This document shows, piece by piece, positions 48,707 to 58,428 of a stretch of 64,000 bases of DNA (position 1 is the stretch's first letter; each line of letters opens with the position of its first letter). Position numbers and translations under genes: made by a program. A model generated the notes under the pieces. That model had not been told where the DNA came from and ran no database searches. It worked only from the letters and a program-made list of their open reading frames with translations. The stretch comes from Monocercomonoides exilis (lineage: Eukaryota; Preaxostyla; Oxymonadida; Polymastigidae): assembly GCA_001643675.2 (NCBI GenBank), contig LSRY02000035.1:744001-808000 (forward strand), written 5' to 3'.

Positions 48707-51700
48707 CTACTTTGTAGCTGGGAACTTGACAGCAATCGGAGGAACCTCCACATCCTTCTCAATATCATCCATATCTGAGCAAGTCAAAATCAGAGTAACT
48801 TCTGATGTTCCTGGCTCAAGCACCTTGTTAATAACATCTTTTATGCATTCAGACAATTTCTGAGACAATCTCATCTTCTTCTTTGCTTCTGGTGCCATCT
48901 GCATGAACAATATTCCTGTTCCAAAGCATACCATATCGACTGACCATCTTTTCTCATTCTGCACTCGCTCAATGACTTCGTTCAATGTTGGCTCATGATC
49001 ATATTCAAGATTGATTTTGTCCCACACAGTGAATGCTGAGTCAGCTGACAGCTTGGCTGCACGGATCGGAGACGAATATGTGAATATGTTGATTGCCAGA
49101 TTCACAAACCAATTCCTGTAGTTGTCAATGCTCTTCTCTTTTCTTGCAAGAGAAAGAAGATCAAAGCAAGTGAGACCCGAGATCAATGATGTTGTTGTTG
49201 CTATTGCTGGAATGATCTTCCCAGAAATCTGTTTGATTCGCGAGCGATCGGCTGTTGGGATGCCATAGTTGATGGCTCGGAGATTAGCTCCAGCGGTGAT
49301 AAAGTCAATGTGATGATTTGTGTCATCGTCTTTCTCAAACTCTATTGACTGAACAGAAATCGCTTTGAGTTGACTTCCTGATGGAAGATCATTCACCATC
49401 TGCTGGAACACTTTTTCCTCGCTTTCTCTTTCCTTATTGAGCGACTGTTCCATCTCTTCTTCGCTCGACGGCTCAACTTCCATCGCACCAACTTTGCTTT
49501 CATCAAACGAAGATTCTGTTGAAGATGATGCGCCATCAGAAAGTGCTGCAGATGATTTCCCAGCTTGTCCGTCCATATCGATTGATATTCCCTGGCGAGG
49601 CACAAATGGAGGAGGAACAACACCAGCTGCTATTTCAGCCACAGCCTTCATGTCCATCTCTCCTCCTTCTCCAGCGCCTTCCACGGTGATCGAATAGTTC
49701 TGAGCTCGGATGAATGCAGCAGAAGCGACAAACTCAATGTGCATCGGATTTGCCTTGTCAAATGTCAATGGTGTGGGCATTCTTTTGTGTCCAGACCAGA
49801 ACAGTTCTCCGCCAGTTGTTGTGGCATCAGCTGGGAAGTTGAACAGGAGTTGTTTGATCTGGTTGGTGAAAATCTGCTCAAACAGCATTCTTCCCCAGAC
49901 AACGCAATCTTTCCAGCATTTCGGCCTTTCGGCTAATAAGTTTTTGTTCAGATTCTCGATTGTAAATAGGCGGTTGGATGGATTAATTCTCAATCTTTCC
50001 AAATAGGCAGAAGGATTTCGTATGTATGACGCTGCATCTGCTGGCTGCTCTGTAAAGAGCTCCACAAACATTCCTCTTATAAACTCAATTGTATGCTCAA
50101 TCAAATATGGCAAATTCTTCACTGTGCACATGGCAATATCCTTTTCTGGTGGATCTGGCGATGCACCGTAATTTTCGGTCAGATAAGGCACAACTGTTTG
50201 TGTGTTACCTTTTGTTCCCAAAGTGCCGCATTCGAGAAGCGATTTGCGGTAGTTCACACACTGCCCATCAACGTACAGCCTTGAAGGCACATTATCCAAG
50301 GCATTTGCAACTCCATCAAGAGACTCCCAGAATTCTGAGTTGAATGTTGTTTCAGTGTCTAGGCCGACTTTTTCTGTGAGCGCTTTGATTTTGATGTTCG
50401 GATTGATCAGCTTCACAGCCACAGCAGCTCTTTCAGACTTTGGATGACCAATGTCTCTTGCCCTGAACAGAAACTGTCTGCTCAAGTTGGAGATTTCTAT
50501 GTTGTCCATATCAGTCACTGTAATTAATCCTTTTTCTCCGCATGCAACACCCATCAGTGCGTAATTTTTCAGTGCTTCGCATCCTATTGCACCTGCTCCA
50601 ACGAGGAAATAATTCAAATTTCCCAGCTTCTTCTGCATTTCATTGCCAAAAATGGCAATCTGTCCGTCGTATCTGCATCCTCTTGGTGCAGCATCGGCCT
50701 CAGTTGGCAGATGCTCTGGGTCTAAGCACTGTGAATGATCGAGATACAGCCACTGAGTGAGGGGCATTAATTTGTTTGTCACTGCTTTTACCACTTCCTG
50801 TCCGACAATGCCTCCAACAGCAGACGAAACAGGCGCACAACTTCCAGCGCAAACTCTTCCGAATAATGTGGCAATCTCCTTGTCAAACGGAACCTTGTTA
50901 GAAGCCTCCTGTTCTTCTTCTTTTCCAAATATTTCTTCGTGTTTGTGCGAAGCAATCTTTACAAATTCCTCTGTTTCCTTTTCGCTGTGTGGAATTGGTG
51001 CTCTTCCTCCGTTCTTCTGTCTAAACTCGTCTAAAGCAAAAAAGCATGAATGAATCGTTTCACTACGCTTGTCGTGCATCATGTCTCCGTTGTAGACAAT
51101 TTCTGGCTTCTTTTGCTGCTGCTCGTACGGCTTGTGTGTAACTTTCGTTGGCATCTTCACCTCTGTCACATATCCATTCTTCACATATTCACCAAATTTG
51201 GTTGCGTCAATTTCGACCTTGAATTTTGTCTTTGAAACAAATTGCACTTTTGCTGGCGGAAGATCGTTTATTTCCGTCATTCCTTCCACAAGTGAAAATT
51301 GAACAAAATCTTCATCAGAAAAATCATGTATTTCTCCATCAACAACAGATACAACAGCTGGGTTGGTATTTGAAACTCCTTCTATTGCAACCATTTTCAC
51401 TCTTTCTCCTGTTTGATCTGTAACATTGTGCTCTGATCCGACATCAATGAATATTCTGGAGAAAAGTCCCGAAATATCCGCGATCATAAATTTTATTTCA
51501 TGCTTTCTGCATATTGCGCTAATTCTTTGTATTTCTGATTCAGATGCATTGCAAAGAACGACAACTTTGTATTTTGAAATTGTTTCTTCGGTCAAAGCAT
51601 TTGTAACTAATTCAACTTGAACATATTCATTAAGTTCAGCAAGCTTTTTAACGCATTGTTCAGCTCTATTCTTTCCAATATCTGCTTCAGTAAGGTAAAA

Positions 51701-52052
51701 TTGAGTTGAAAGATCTTCAATTTTTGTCAAGCAAGTGTCGTGCACAGCCACAATATGAATTCCAGATAAAATTACATTTTTTGCTAATTTTTATTTCAAA
51801 ATAAAGTATTTCTATAAACAAAAGAAAAGAAGGAAATGCCCAAACCAATTTCGACTCCAACTCCGTTCATTCCAGATATAAGCACAGAACTTGTAGAAAT
51901 TTTTTGCATTGCATCCAAACTGAATTTATAAAAAGTTTAGCAAAAACAAATAGGAAATAAATCTTTGTAAAAATTAATTTCTATATAGTTAATTCTTACC
52001 CAAATGTGTGTATCTGCCGATCATATCTCTGAAGCTGTTTATTGGAATTCAT
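48707..52052 (-). CDS. UBA1: Ubiquitin-activating enzyme E1
   Basis: Three exons: 52052-52000, 51919-51846 and 51783-48707, giving 1,067 residues, the usual size of UBA1. It activates ubiquitin by adenylation and then thioester transfer to an E2. Exon 1 encodes the start and YDRQIHTFG. Exon 2 holds the inactive-adenylation-domain loop GMNGVGVEI. The active adenylation domain has FLVGAGAIGCEALKNYALMG, TDMDNIEISNLSRQFLFR and DNVPSRLYVDGQCV. The catalytic cysteine is in DIAMCTVKNLP (codon 50,126-50,128, about residue 595). The C-terminal ubiquitin-fold domain ends in VPPIAVKFPATK. A Ser/Glu-rich segment (about residues 755-810) interrupts the second catalytic cysteine half-domain. It starts 175 bases from the divergent PUS10 gene. 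Stop codon is TAG. Confidence 0.96.
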
Positions 52053-52227
52053 TTTTTCGAAAAGTAAATAATGGTCACCTGGTATTCAAATCCACAACAC
52101 TCGATATTTTTCGTTTTTTGTTGAAACCTTGAATGTTTAACAGTCTGTACATTCACACGAATCATTCTTAATATTTCAGAAGCAACCACAACCGTAATAT
52201 TTTTTGAATCAATAATAATTCTTAATT
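52053..52227. promoter_or_regulatory. Shared divergent promoter interval, UBA1 and PUS10
   Basis: Only 175 bases separate the two start codons on opposite strands, so both promoters and both 5' leaders must lie here or overlap the genes. No specific element (for example a clear TATA or initiator) can be named with confidence. Confidence 0.45.
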
Positions 52228-53744
52228 ATGTTGTTTTCGAAAGTAAATGAAAATTTTAAGTCATGTGACATTGCTTTCGTTAAACAATATTTATTAGAAT
52301 TATTGGAATTGCAACTTTGTGACCGATGTGCCTTATGTTTTTTGAATATTCGTGATAATGAAGTTATTTTTAAAGAAAACACTGTATGCGTATTTTTGTG
52401 AATAATAATTCGAACAACGTTTATAAACCAATTGATTAAAGGAATTGAGAACGTTATTTAACGATTTACTTCTTTCTTTCGGAGTGAATGATCAAAAAGA
52501 CAGAAAAGATGACCGTTGTGTTGATATTTGATTTTCTAGCAGCTGAAATGTTTAATGTTATTTTTTCTTTTAGGTGCATGTAGGTGTTGCTTGGGTATTT
52601 TACCTCAAATGACCAAAGAAGTTGTATTTCCGAAATTGTTTCATTCTTTAAAAAGGGATATTGAAGGTTATGATAAGGTCTGAGGAAAATGTTTTTCATT
52701 AAAAATTAAAGAGTTGTTCATTTTTCATTATTATATCTATAAAGTGGCCAACATTTTCGGTTAGTTTTTATCTTCCGAATACATTCGTTCTAAGACAGTT
52801 ATGCTTGACAATTTACTTGAAAGAAAAATTTGGAAAGCAATTGTGTGATTTGCTTGGTATTCTTGGCCAAGAAAATTGGAGTACATTTGCAGGAGATGTT
52901 AGAGATGTTGGAAGAAACATGTTTATAAATACAATTGAAAGCGGATTAGAAAAGCAGCACGATTCTTCTTCTCCTTTTCACATTGCTGTAAATTTTGATT
53001 TTTCAAACTGTTTCACAAGCGTTGTTGAGCCAAAGGTGACATCTGCAGTTGAAAGTCCTGGAACTTCTTCTATGCCATCATCAACGACGTCAACTTCATC
53101 CTCAACTTCACCAATTTCACTTTCAACTTCCATTTCATCACATTCATCTCAAATCATCTCGAAGAAAAATGCAATCATTTATGCACCTCTTTTGCACGAA
53201 TTCGATTTTCTTGTTAGCGAAGCAGCTCTTCAGCAGAGGCGCCATCAGTTGCATCGACAGCGTCGAGCAGAGATGTGGAAGAAAAGAACGGAGGAGAATC
53301 AGAAGAGAAAAGAGGAGTGCAGAAAAGAATATTTGCAGAGGAAAAAAAGAAGCGAGGAAACAAAAGATGAGCCGAAGGAGAGCTGCTCTAATGACTTGTG
53401 TGAGAAAGATGAGGACGAATCAAAGCAGATGATGTTGCTTGCAGAAGAGGGGAAACAGAAGAAAGACCCGATGAGCACATCCTCAAAACGACCATCATCA
53501 ACCTTAGAAAAGGATGAAATAACAAACGAAGATGATATTTCTTTAAAAGACAGCTCTCATTTGAATGTCTCATCTTTTAGCCATGTTGACAACAAAGCTT
53601 ATGCCAAAATGGATGAGCAGCTTCTAACAAACAACACATTAAAAGAAATTCTTACAAAACCACCTGTTGAAGTGTTGAAAGAGTATGCACTCTTTTTTTG
53701 GGTGAAAAACTGATGTATTCTTTTTTCAACCCATTTGTATTTTT

Positions 53745-53785
<41 letters not shown>

Positions 53786-55308
53786 TTTATTTTTTTCTGA
53801 CAAACGTTATCATTTTTACACTTTTTCTTTTTTCTTTTTTTATTTTTGAATTGATAAAAAAACAGACACTCATATATCCCTCCACCAATACTGTCAGTTG
53901 AAAGTGCATTGCCTTCTGTTATGATTCGAGTAACGCACGACTCTGTTCTTGTTGGAGGAAACTATTTAAAGTTTAGCAGAATCTTACCTCAGACTCCATG
54001 GACAGTTGAAGAGCAGGAAGATGTTGATGTGTCAGCCAAAAAACTGCCATCTGCCCCTCATTCGCTCAGTGCTTCGTCTTTCTGCAGTGTGAAAGATGTT
54101 GAACGTACTGAAACAAAAGACAACCAGGTTGATGGATTGAAAGATAATTCTTATCAATTTGAAGATGATAAATCAACTAAGAAAATGACTTCTGATGAAA
54201 GAGAATCAATCAAAGATAGCTGCACATCTGTAACAATTGAAGCAGTTCAAGAAAAAGATACAAAAAGCCAAAAAGATGACAGTGCTGCATTGAATGAGGC
54301 TCCTTCTTCTCAGCAGGAATCACTCAAATCAGCAGTCAAAGCGCCTCGGTATGCATCTTGTGTGCAAGATGAGATAGGCGAGGATATTGTCAAGCTTTTC
54401 AGGGGAGAAAAATCTCTGTTCCATTCGGCCGGAAGAGAAGATGTTGATGTGAGGATGCTGGGAAATGGAAGACCATTTGTAATTGAAGTGGTTTGTTTAT
54501 TTTGAAGAGAAAATGAATTTTCAGATTTTCTTTTCTCCTGTTTTTTGTTATTTCTTTTGGTTGCGATAATTAAAATTATTCGAAGTCGTTTTTTGCTTTA
54601 TTCTTTGATAATTTTTCTCTCTTTTTTCTTCATTATTCAATTGTTTGGTTATTTATGTTTATTTTTTTTTTTAATTCAAAGATCAATCCAAAATGTCCTC
54701 TACGCACTCAAGACGAACTGAAAAGTGTTGAAGATGAGATTAATCACAAAAAAGACGTAATCCAAATCAGAAATCTCCATATTGTTTCAAAGTATTGATG
54801 AATTTTTTTGCTGATGAATATTTTATCTTATTTTTCTTTTATTTTTCAGAGATGAATTTCAGCACTTGAAGGAAGGAGAAAATCAAAAGAGAAAAGTTTA
54901 CTCCGCAGTTGTGTGGACTGAGGCCCCACAGACACCTGAAAGATTGGTGTGCTTGTTAATATTTAAAGTTGTTTCAAGATTTGAATTGTATGCTTGTTGA
55001 AATAGAGACAATTGATAGACACAACAGAAGATGTTTTGGTGAAACAGCTGACTCCACTTCGTGTTCTCCACAGACGTAGCCTGGCTGAGCGTGAAAAAGT
55101 TATTCATTCAATGAAAACCTTTTTTATTTCTCCACATTACTTCATTCTCCATTTGGAGACTTCTGCAGGAACTTATGTGAAAGAATTTGTTCATGGAGAT
55201 ATGGGAAGAACTCAACCAAACATTGGAGGGTTGCTTTCTTGTGATGCTGATATTCTTCAGTTGGATGTGTTGGAGTTGAAATGGGATAATGAAACAAAAG
55301 AGAAGTGA
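52228..55308 (+). CDS. PUS10: tRNA pseudouridine synthase Pus10
   Basis: Eight exons: 52228-52383, 52442-52517, 52574-52677, 52745-53682, 53866-54490, 54682-54791, 54850-54946 and 55006-55308. They total 2,409 bases, 802 residues, against about 530 in human. Pus10 makes pseudouridine 54/55 in the T loop of tRNA in archaea and some eukaryotes. The N-terminal zinc-binding part shows LCDRCALCFLNIRD (exon 1) and CACRCCLG across exons 2-3. The catalytic motif is GREDVDVRMLGNGRPF (exon 5, catalytic Asp near residue 618), preceded by FSRILPQTPW. Exon 8 has LTPLRVLHRRSLAEREKVI and GTYVKEFVHGDMGRTQPNIG. Extra length is a Ser/Thr-rich and charged coiled-coil insertion in exon 4 (about residues 215-400) and an acidic insertion in exon 5. 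The exon 4 donor GTATGC (53,683) and the AG at 53,865 restore the frame. Convergent with histone H1, 244 bases apart. Confidence 0.93.
53747..53782. repeat. CTTT microsatellite in PUS10 intron 4
   Basis: About eight tandem CTTT units within the 183-base fourth intron. They strengthen its pyrimidine-rich character but lie about 80 bases from the acceptor. Confidence 0.85.
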
Positions 55309-55552
55309 AGAATTTATCTTTCTTTTTTTATTTTTTTTACTCAAAGCTCCTTTCCAGGAAAATTCAATTTCTGAAATCTCAATTAAAACTTTTTTTGAAG
55401 TTTTCTGAAAATAAAAGTCTGTTTTTCATTTGGATCAAATAAATAATGAAAAGCCTGAATGTAAGAACAAAGCGTGTTCAAAAAACACGGATGACGTGTG
55501 AAAAATAGTAAGTTAAAACAAAAAATCAATGCAACAAAGTCAAAATGAACGA

Positions 55553-56056
55553 TCAATGCTTTTTAGTTGAAGACTTCTTTTTGGTATCCTTTGCCTTCTT
55601 TGCCTTTGGCTTGGATTTTGTTGCTTTCTTTTTGTTAGCTTTTGGCTTTGAAGATTTCTTTGAGCTTTTTGCCTTCTTTGACTTTTGTCCGCTTGACTTT
55701 GTCTTCTTTGTTTCCTTCTTAGCCTTCTTTGATTGTTTCTTTGGCTTCTTTTCTCCTTTTGCCTTTTTAACAGTCTTCTTTGCTTTCTTTGCCTTTGGCT
55801 TCAGAGCGATCTTTCCTTTTTCTGTCAGCAGATAAGACATTTTATGCTTCTTCAAAATGCCAGCAGCTACCATTTGTCTGAGTTGAATTTTCAATTGGTT
55901 AGCAAGAAAAACAACTTCAATGTCTTCGTGCTCCTTAAGAATCTGGTTTCCAATGGCAACGTTGCTGCTTCCAGTTCTCTCCTTCAAGGCTGCAATTGCT
56001 TCAATGATGTATTTTCTCACAGGAACGCTTTTAGAACTCTTTTCTTTTCCAGTCAT
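55553..56056 (-). CDS. Linker histone H1 with winged-helix globular domain
   Basis: A 167-residue single-exon basic protein. Residues about 8-80 form an H1/H5 globular (winged-helix) domain: YIIEAIAALKERTGSSNVAIG is the typical first helix and turn. It is followed by LANQLKIQLRQMVAAGILKK and a final strand, MSYLLTEKGKI. Residues 85-167 are almost entirely Lys, Ala, Ser and Pro with repeated KKAK/PKAK units, the C-terminal tail of linker histones. H1 binds nucleosome entry/exit DNA and compacts chromatin. It has no intron, as many histone genes, and stops at TGA. Ribosomal protein S25 was considered because of the small basic winged-helix form, but the ALKERTGSS signature and long lysine tail fit H1. 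Upstream on its strand is an AT-rich tract containing TATATATATA (about 56,099-56,110), a possible TATA element. Confidence 0.9.
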   Translation of the reverse strand: MTGKEKSSKSVPVRKYIIEAIAALKERTGSSNVAIGNQILKEHEDIEVVFLANQLKIQLRQMVAAGILKKHKMSYLLTEKGKIALKPKAKKAKKTVKKAKGEKKPKKQSKKAKKETKKTKSSGQKSKKAKSSKKSSKPKANKKKATKSKPKAKKAKDTKKKSSTKKH

Positions 56057-58428
56057 GTTTTATAAACAATTATTTACACCACATATTAAAAACGGCCTAT
56101 ATATATATACAATATTATAAACCGATCATTTGATCTTTTTTATCACACAAAAATGAAATATGTAGTATATACTTTATGATCATCCAAAATCCAGAAATTT
56201 TTGTTATGTGTGAGAAGATAAATGATTTGAGAATTATTTTCTTGAAACGAATCATATTATCAAATTGAGAATTTTTTCATTTCAATAGCTATCAATTATT
56301 ACTATTGCTGTTTTTTTTGAGAAAAGTTTACAATCATAAAAATCCATATTCAAAATTCCTCAAAAAAATAAATCTATTATATTAATTGCAATTTCTTTTC
56401 ACTTTTGAAATAAATATTTTTTGAAACTTATATTGTATTTTCCAAGGATATCAAATCAGTTTGAATTTATTGTTTGCGAAAGAAATGAATATCCTTTTTA
56501 TTGTGTGTGAAAAAAAAATATATCAATCAGCATTTAATATAACATATCAAACAGAATCAAGAAATACGGTGCAGTGATTATCATATATAATTAAGGAGTG
56601 ATAACCATTTTTTTGCAATTTATTCAGACCCAAAAACAATTTCAAAGAATAAATATCAATCTAAAAAATGTTCATGTTAGATGTTTAAATGTCATATTAT
56701 CCATTTTTGTACAAACATTTCCATTGAAATAGCAGTCTTATACTTATTTCAGCATTATCTCTTCTTTAAATTTAAAATTTCACTCGATGCTTGATAAACA
56801 TTTTTCTATCAAAAATGAACATTTTTCAACAGCCAACAACTTAAATCACTGTTTATTTCCAATAGAAATAATTGTTCTTCTTATTATATTCTTTTCAGCT
56901 TCATCTTTATTGTTGGATGTATTTCAAACATATAAAATGTTTGTCTTTCTAACAATGAAGAAAACTTTCCTTTTTGATTTTCGAAGTTCTGATTTTTGTC
57001 TATTTCCTTAGAAAGTCATTTGCTTCACTTCAAATTATTTGAAGAAATCTCTTTAACGTTTTTCAATACTCAACGATGAACTCATGACTACTATCGAATC
57101 CGAACAATTATCTCAAGTTGTTATGCGCAAACAAACAGCGAATAAAATTAATTTTCAGTAATCTTAGCTTATAAATTCATCGAAAGTTCGGAACGAAATG
57201 TACATTCTGATTTGTCTCATATGCAAGAAAAAACCATCAATCTTCATTTCTTTTCAACTGTTCTTCGGTTGACTTCAGTTTTGATTCTTCAAATTCTGTA
57301 ACTTCAAATTGAAGGAAATGCAAATCCATAATAATTGTATTATCATTTTCTCATTCATAATTTCAACTTTCAAGAAGATTTCTCAAGATGACTGATTGTT
57401 AAAATTGCAAGGTTGAATTGTGAATTGTATTTTTTGAATGGTTACGAAAACTCATCCAATCTGAATACTTTTGAAACTAACTGATAGTGCAAACGTGCAG
57501 ATGCATTTATGATTAAAATTATTCATGAACTTCGCAGGTGAGAATGTTTCCTTGTTTCTTTGTTCAAAACAAACGATTTTAAAGAAAAGAAACGAAATCA
57601 CAATTCAATTAGAATCAAATTGTGATTTCTGGAAATAAATAGGGGCACAGCGTTCAGTTGAATGTTTTTTGTTCAAATTTGTCTTCCTTCATATAAATGC
57701 TAAAAAGTTCATTTCTCTTACGAATTGCAAAGTGACAGAAATGCAATTTTGCGATAAACATTTAATCAATTCTTCATTCCCAAACACAATCACATCCTTC
57801 ATTATCTACAATTACTTTTTCTCATTTATTCACATATGTGTGCTAATTTAATATTTGCTTGTTGAATTTCGTCACCATAATTTTATGAATAGCCACTTTT
57901 GCTGCCAATTCATTAAACACAAAAATTTTCTTTAACCTCTATTTTTTTCCTGATTAGATAAGAAATTTCAAAAAAACAAATCGTCTCAAAAGTACATTTT
58001 TGTTATCATTGAGTTCTTTGATAAAATTCTTTTCGATGGGGATGTAAAGCATTTTTGAATTTGAATCAATAATTTCATAATTGTCAAATGAACAGCTGAA
58101 AACAAAACAATTATTAAATAAAAGAAAAAGGAATATCGCATTACGTCAATTGATAAATTTTCGATTCTAAATGTTTTTCTTTCAAATTCTGTCAAACTCT
58201 TTTCACTGCTTTGTAATAAAACACAATGAAAATAAGTTTTCAGAAAAGTCGATGAATGTGAAAAACAAAGTTTTGTTCATTTTTATTCGTTTCAAGTTTA
58301 TCAATGCGTTAGTAAAATGTTTAAATTAACTCACAATGAAATTCAAAGTTATGCTTGTTATTTTTGAAAGCGATCTAACCCTTTTTATAACCAGTCAGAT
58401 AATTATTGGAAATCTTTTGAAAAAATAG
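56057..58428. other. AT-rich intergenic DNA, no gene recognised
   Basis: About 2.4 kb between histone H1 (minus) and the EHD gene (plus). Short open frames such as 56,787-57,011 have non-coding composition. Both genes point away from here, so promoters are expected near each end. I see no RNA gene. Confidence 0.5.

Noticed and set aside
55553-56056. Ribosomal protein S25 as identity of the small basic protein
   Set aside because: The ALKERTGSS signature and the long Lys/Ala/Ser tail fit linker histone H1; S25 lacks that tail.
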